A stretch of DNA of 33,823 nt, from contig JBNGIS010009725.1 of NCBI GenBank assembly GCA_049999725.1, positions 1 to 33,823 of the forward strand. The letters are read 5' to 3'. The DNA is from Haplomitrium mnioides. Lineage: Eukaryota; Marchantiophyta; Haplomitriopsida; Calobryales. Numbering within the stretch: the first letter of the stretch is position 1; each line of letters opens with the position of its first letter. A program made the translations under genes and the position numbers. The notes under the pieces were generated by a model. That model did not search any database and was not told the DNA's origin. It was given only the letters and a program-made list of their open reading frames with translations. Below, one piece after another: positions 30,958 to 33,823 of this stretch.

Positions 30958-31717
30958 TTAAAATACCTGACACATTTAACAATGCCTTTAGCATCACAAA
31001 ATCGCATATAGAAGCTGCAAATGCTCCAGTATGACTCTAGAAAACTGATACACCTGCAATTGATATACAGCCCAAGGCAAAGCGTGGCAGACCTATAGGC
31101 TCAAAGAATAAGCCTAGACTATCGACATCAATGAACATTGCTACAGAGAATGATGAAATAGCAATTGATTATTCCCATACCAGTCGAATATGGGACATAT
31201 CCCAGACCACTATGGATGATTTATTCGCATTCTCTGTATCACAATCTGTAGACAAGGATATGCCTCATCCCTTATCTGTAAGAGAAGCACAATCAAGAAC
31301 TGATTGGCCCCAATGGGAAAAGGCAATTAATTTGGAACTTGACTCTCTCATAAAACAACAAGTTTTCGGATCCATCATGCCTGCACCCCCTAATGTGCAT
31401 TTAACATATTACAGATTTATTTTTGTCTGCAAATTTAATGCAAAAAGTGATGTCACAAGATACAAGGCAAGATTAGTGGCCAAAGGATACACTCAAATTC
31501 TTGGACGTGACTATGACCTCACATACTCACCTGTTATGGACACTATTACTTACAAATACATGATAGCATTCGCTGTCCAACATCATCTAACTATGCATAT
31601 AATGGACGTCATCACTGCTTACTTATATGGTACTCTGGATACCTAGATTTTTATGAAGACACCGCTCGAACTTATATTAAGAATGGCATTTCACATTCAG
31701 GGGGAGAACAACCAAAG
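30958..31717 (+). pseudogene. Copia C2 linker and first half of reverse transcriptase
   Basis: A frame that becomes readable near 30958 carries a basic linker (AKRGRPIGSKNKPR, about 31078-31119) and then the RT N-terminal region with WEKAINLELDSL, VARYKARLVAKGYTQ-like RYKARLVAKGYTQ, DYDLTYSPVMD, and the catalytic-site segment MDVITAYLYGTLD. A TAG at 31644-31646 stands where the family has a codon before IFMK. After MKTP the sequence no longer resembles RT, and at about 31718 the repeat insertion begins. The YVDD half of the domain is found only after 32572. Confidence 0.88.
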
Positions 31718-32562
31718 TGCATATGGACCTTTAGTCCCAAATGGCCCAAATTCTGAGATTAGACCTTTTGTCTCTCATGGCCCAAATTCTGAGAATGGAA
31801 CTTTTGTCCCTCATGAGGTAAATTTTGAGGTTGGACCTTTTGTCCCTCATGATATACACTATAAAAATGGACCTTTAGTCCACAGAGGCACAATGATTTA
31901 AAATGGACCTTAGACCTCAATCTAGGAAAAGGACCTTTTGTCCACAATAGCCAACAAATGAAAGGACCTTCTATCCACAAAAGGCCACTGCCAATCTTGA
32001 AAGGACCTTCAGTCCTCACATCTAAAAGACCATGCCAAATGATGGAAAATAAGCTATATAGGCAAATCAATGGACCGTTAGTCCAGCCAACGCACTCGCT
32101 GAGCAAGCAACAAATCAATGGACCTTTAGTCCAGCCAGTGCACTCGTTGAACAAGCAGCAAATCAATGGACCTTTAGTCCAGCCAGCGCACTCGCTGAGC
32201 AAGCAGCAAATCAATGGACCTTTAGTCCAGCCAGTGCACTCGCTCAGCAAGCACCAAATCAATGGACCTTTAGTCCAGCCAACACACTCGCTGAGCAAGC
32301 AGCAAATTAATGGACCTCTAGTCCAGCCAACGCACTCGTTGAGCAAGCAGCAAATCGATGGACCTTTAGTACAACCAACACACTTGCTGAGCATGCAACA
32401 CTCCAAAGAACCTTTAGTCCAGCCAGCTAACTTGATGGCAAACAAAGCTGCATAGGACCTTTAGTCCCACATATATACAATCTGCAAAGTGGATCTTTAA
32501 TCCCCCATTATCAAATTATTCCACATGACAATGTGAATTCAGTTGGCAAAGCATTCTATAAA
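31718..32562 (+). repeat. 845-bp repeat array inserted in the copia C2 reverse transcriptase
   Basis: About 19 copies of GGACCTTTAGTCC or close variants occur here. In the left half (31725-32030) the spacing is irregular, with CCTCATG and GGCCCAAATTCTGAGA between copies. In the right half they form a regular 48-bp array. The block is bounded by the 10-base direct repeat TGCATATGGA (31718-31727 and 32563-32572). Both copies stand in the same codon phase relative to the RT frame on their side, so RT sequence on each side is in register once the block is set aside. CAGGGGGAGA at 31698-31707, just left of it, resembles a copia polypurine tract. The true insertion could thus start further left, near 31660. 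Confidence 0.75.
32063..32446 (+). repeat. Eight tandem 48-bp units (16 codons each)
   Basis: Eight head-to-tail units of exactly 48 bases. The first six are nearly identical and the last two are diverged. Each encodes a version of GPLVQPTHSLSKQQIN on the plus strand within the open frame 31958-32455. The minus strand is also open across it (32445-31759, 228 codons, units like CVGWTKGPLICCLLSE). No domain is recognised. Each unit holds one GGAC-N5-GTCC short palindrome. Confidence 0.92.
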
Positions 32563-32572
32563 TGCATATGGA

Positions 32573-33775
32573 TCACATATTGATCAATCAGGCACACAAA
32601 CGATAGTTCAAGTCCTGAGATTGATATATGGACTCAAACAAAGTGGTAGAAATTGGTACCAAAGATTCAAATCAGAAATGATGACACTAAATTTTACAAA
32701 TGATGACATTTCTCCATGCCTATTTATAAAATACCAAGGCTCTGAATATGTCATAATTGCACTGTATGTAGATGATATAAACATTTTTGGCACAAAAGCT
32801 TTAGCTGCCAATACTATCATCAAACTGAAGGATATATTTGAAATGCGAGACATTGGAGAACCTAATTTCTGTCTCGAAATCCAGTTTGAGCATATGCCCA
32901 ATGGTATTCTGATCCATCAATCCACATATACGGTCAAGATTCTCAAGCAATTCAATATGGACAATGCTCATCCAACAAGCACCCCAATGGAACTGAGATC
33001 TTTGGACCCAACAAAGGACATGTTCGAAAAACGAAAAGAACATGAACCAATTCTGGGATCATAAAAACCATACCTGTTGGCAATAGGAGCACTCATGTAC
33101 CTTGCGAATTAGACCAGACCTGATATATCTTTTGTAGTAAATATGCTCGTAAGGCATAGCTCCAAGCCCACCATTTGCCACTAGAATGGGCTCAAATGCA
33201 TTTTCAGATACCTGAAAGGTACAAAGAACATGAGACTCTTTTTCCCTAAAAATGCATCAAATGATATTGTCGGTTATGTCGACGTTGGATACTTATCTTA
33301 TTCTGATGATGCAAAGTCTCAAATAGGATATGTCTTCTTTAAAGGAAGCACTGCTATCTCATGGAAGAGCACCAAGCAAACTATTACTACTACCTCGACC
33401 AATCATGCAGAGATTATTGCCCTTTATGAGGCTAGTAGAGAATGTATATGGCTTAGACAACTTATTGACCATATCAACATCAATACGGGCCAGCCTATAC
33501 TTGATTCCCCTATTGTAATATACGAGGATAATCAACCATGTGTTGACCAAATTGCTCAAGGCTTTATTAAAGGTGACAAAATTAAACATATTGCTCCTAA
33601 GCTCTTTTACACCCATGAGTAACATGATGACAAAATCAATGTCCAATGGATAGCAAGCAAAGATAACATAGAAGATATCTTCACCAAACCACTTCCACCT
33701 GCCTTGTACATTGCACATACTAAGGAGCTTGGTTTGAGAAGACTCTCTGAATTACAGCAGCACAGTATACAATAA
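32573..33775 (+). pseudogene. Copia C2 second half of reverse transcriptase and RNase H
   Basis: RT resumes with RLIYGLKQSGRNWYQRF (about 32615) and the catalytic YVDD at 32765-32776 (ALYVDDINIFG), then IGALMYLAN and RPDISFVVN. RNase H shows D at 33281-33283, E at 33410-33412 (NHAEIIALYEASRE) and D at 33527-33529 (YEDNQPCV). FTKPLPPAL closes the polyprotein, which ends at TAA 33773-33775. The whole segment is in one frame, broken by stops at 33062, 33110, 33182 and 33620. Two of these fit single transitions: CAA to TAA at 33620, and TGG to TAG at 33182. RT would copy element RNA into DNA and RNase H would remove the RNA strand. Confidence 0.92.
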
Positions 33776-33778
33776 CTG

Positions 33779-33780
<2 letters not shown>

Positions 33781-33823
<43 letters not shown>
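33781..33823. repeat. (TA)n microsatellite at the window edge
   Basis: Forty-three bases of alternating T and A start five bases after the copia C2 pol stop and run to the end of the window. The copia polypurine tract and 3' LTR would be expected here or just beyond. Confidence 0.95.

Larger units (their letters stand above)
26620..33823 (+). mobile_element. Ty1/copia element ('copia C2'), 3' LTR outside the window
   Basis: Domain order is LTR, primer-binding-site candidate, leader, Gag with zinc knuckle, protease, integrase, RT, RNase H. Integrase before RT is the diagnostic order for Ty1/copia. Pol is spread over all three frames with about ten stops, and an unrelated repeat array splits RT. 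The element is not able to move by itself. No second LTR is seen before the right edge, which is an AT microsatellite. Confidence 0.9.

Noticed and set aside
32063-32446. CRISPR-like array
   Set aside because: Units are contiguous with no unique spacers, and the setting is a plant retroelement.

Overview
This window is repeat-rich nuclear DNA from a land plant, most likely a vascular or seed plant. I cannot name the species. The evidence is the content: Ty3/gypsy and Ty1/copia retrotransposons of plant type, a tRNA-derived SINE-like insertion, and a short TTTAGGG telomere-like stretch. I found no intact host gene, no tRNA or rRNA gene, no CRISPR array and no bacterial-type operon. Every recognisable coding segment belongs to a decayed retroelement.

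Layout from left to right. (1) At 221-1618 lies the integrase end of a Ty3/gypsy element ('gypsy A'). It is in one frame with two nonsense codons, followed by a polypurine tract at 1829-1840. (2) From 1841 to 21770 the window is dominated by five copies of one LTR family of unusual size, about 4 kb: LTR-1 (1841 to about 6000, +), LTR-2 (about 6041-9786, -), LTR-3 (9787-10618, +, 3' fragment), LTR-4 (11280-15253, +) and LTR-5 (17576-21770, -). LTR-1 and LTR-2 form a tail-to-tail inverted pair with arms of about 3.5 kb. LTR-4 and LTR-5 are solo LTRs with TGTC...GACA-type ends and perfect 5-bp target duplications (GTCAT and AGTTG). (3) The integrase of a second gypsy element ('gypsy B') is the target that LTR-3 and LTR-4 landed in. 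Its central and C-terminal parts survive at 10619-11279 and 15254-15375. (4) LTR-5 carries a 198-bp SINE-like insertion with A and B boxes and a 6-bp duplication.

(5) 15376-17570 and 21776-24250 are degenerate sequence that I cannot assign. 24255-24620 and 26508-26620 hold faint remains of an older copia polyprotein ('copia C1'). (6) From about 26620 to the right edge lies a Ty1/copia element ('copia C2'): 5' LTR, a primer-binding-site candidate, a 1.3-kb leader, Gag with a zinc knuckle, protease, integrase, reverse transcriptase and RNase H. It is broken by many stops and at least three frameshifts. Its RT domain is interrupted by about 845 bp built on the repeated motif GGACCTTTAGTCC, including eight 48-bp units. 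This array is the least explained structure in the window.

The LTRs share internal architecture: about 48-bp tandem units carrying a TATCGA-type core, about 75-bp tandem units carrying ACGTGGC, and TTAAGTGG hairpins. LTR-5 has in addition amplified to six copies a block that is single in the other LTRs. I do not see a convincing new defence or signalling system. The candidates worth checking are the copia RT array, the possible tRNA-Ile anticodon-arm primer site, the ACGTGGC arrays in the giant LTRs, and the nested insertion history.
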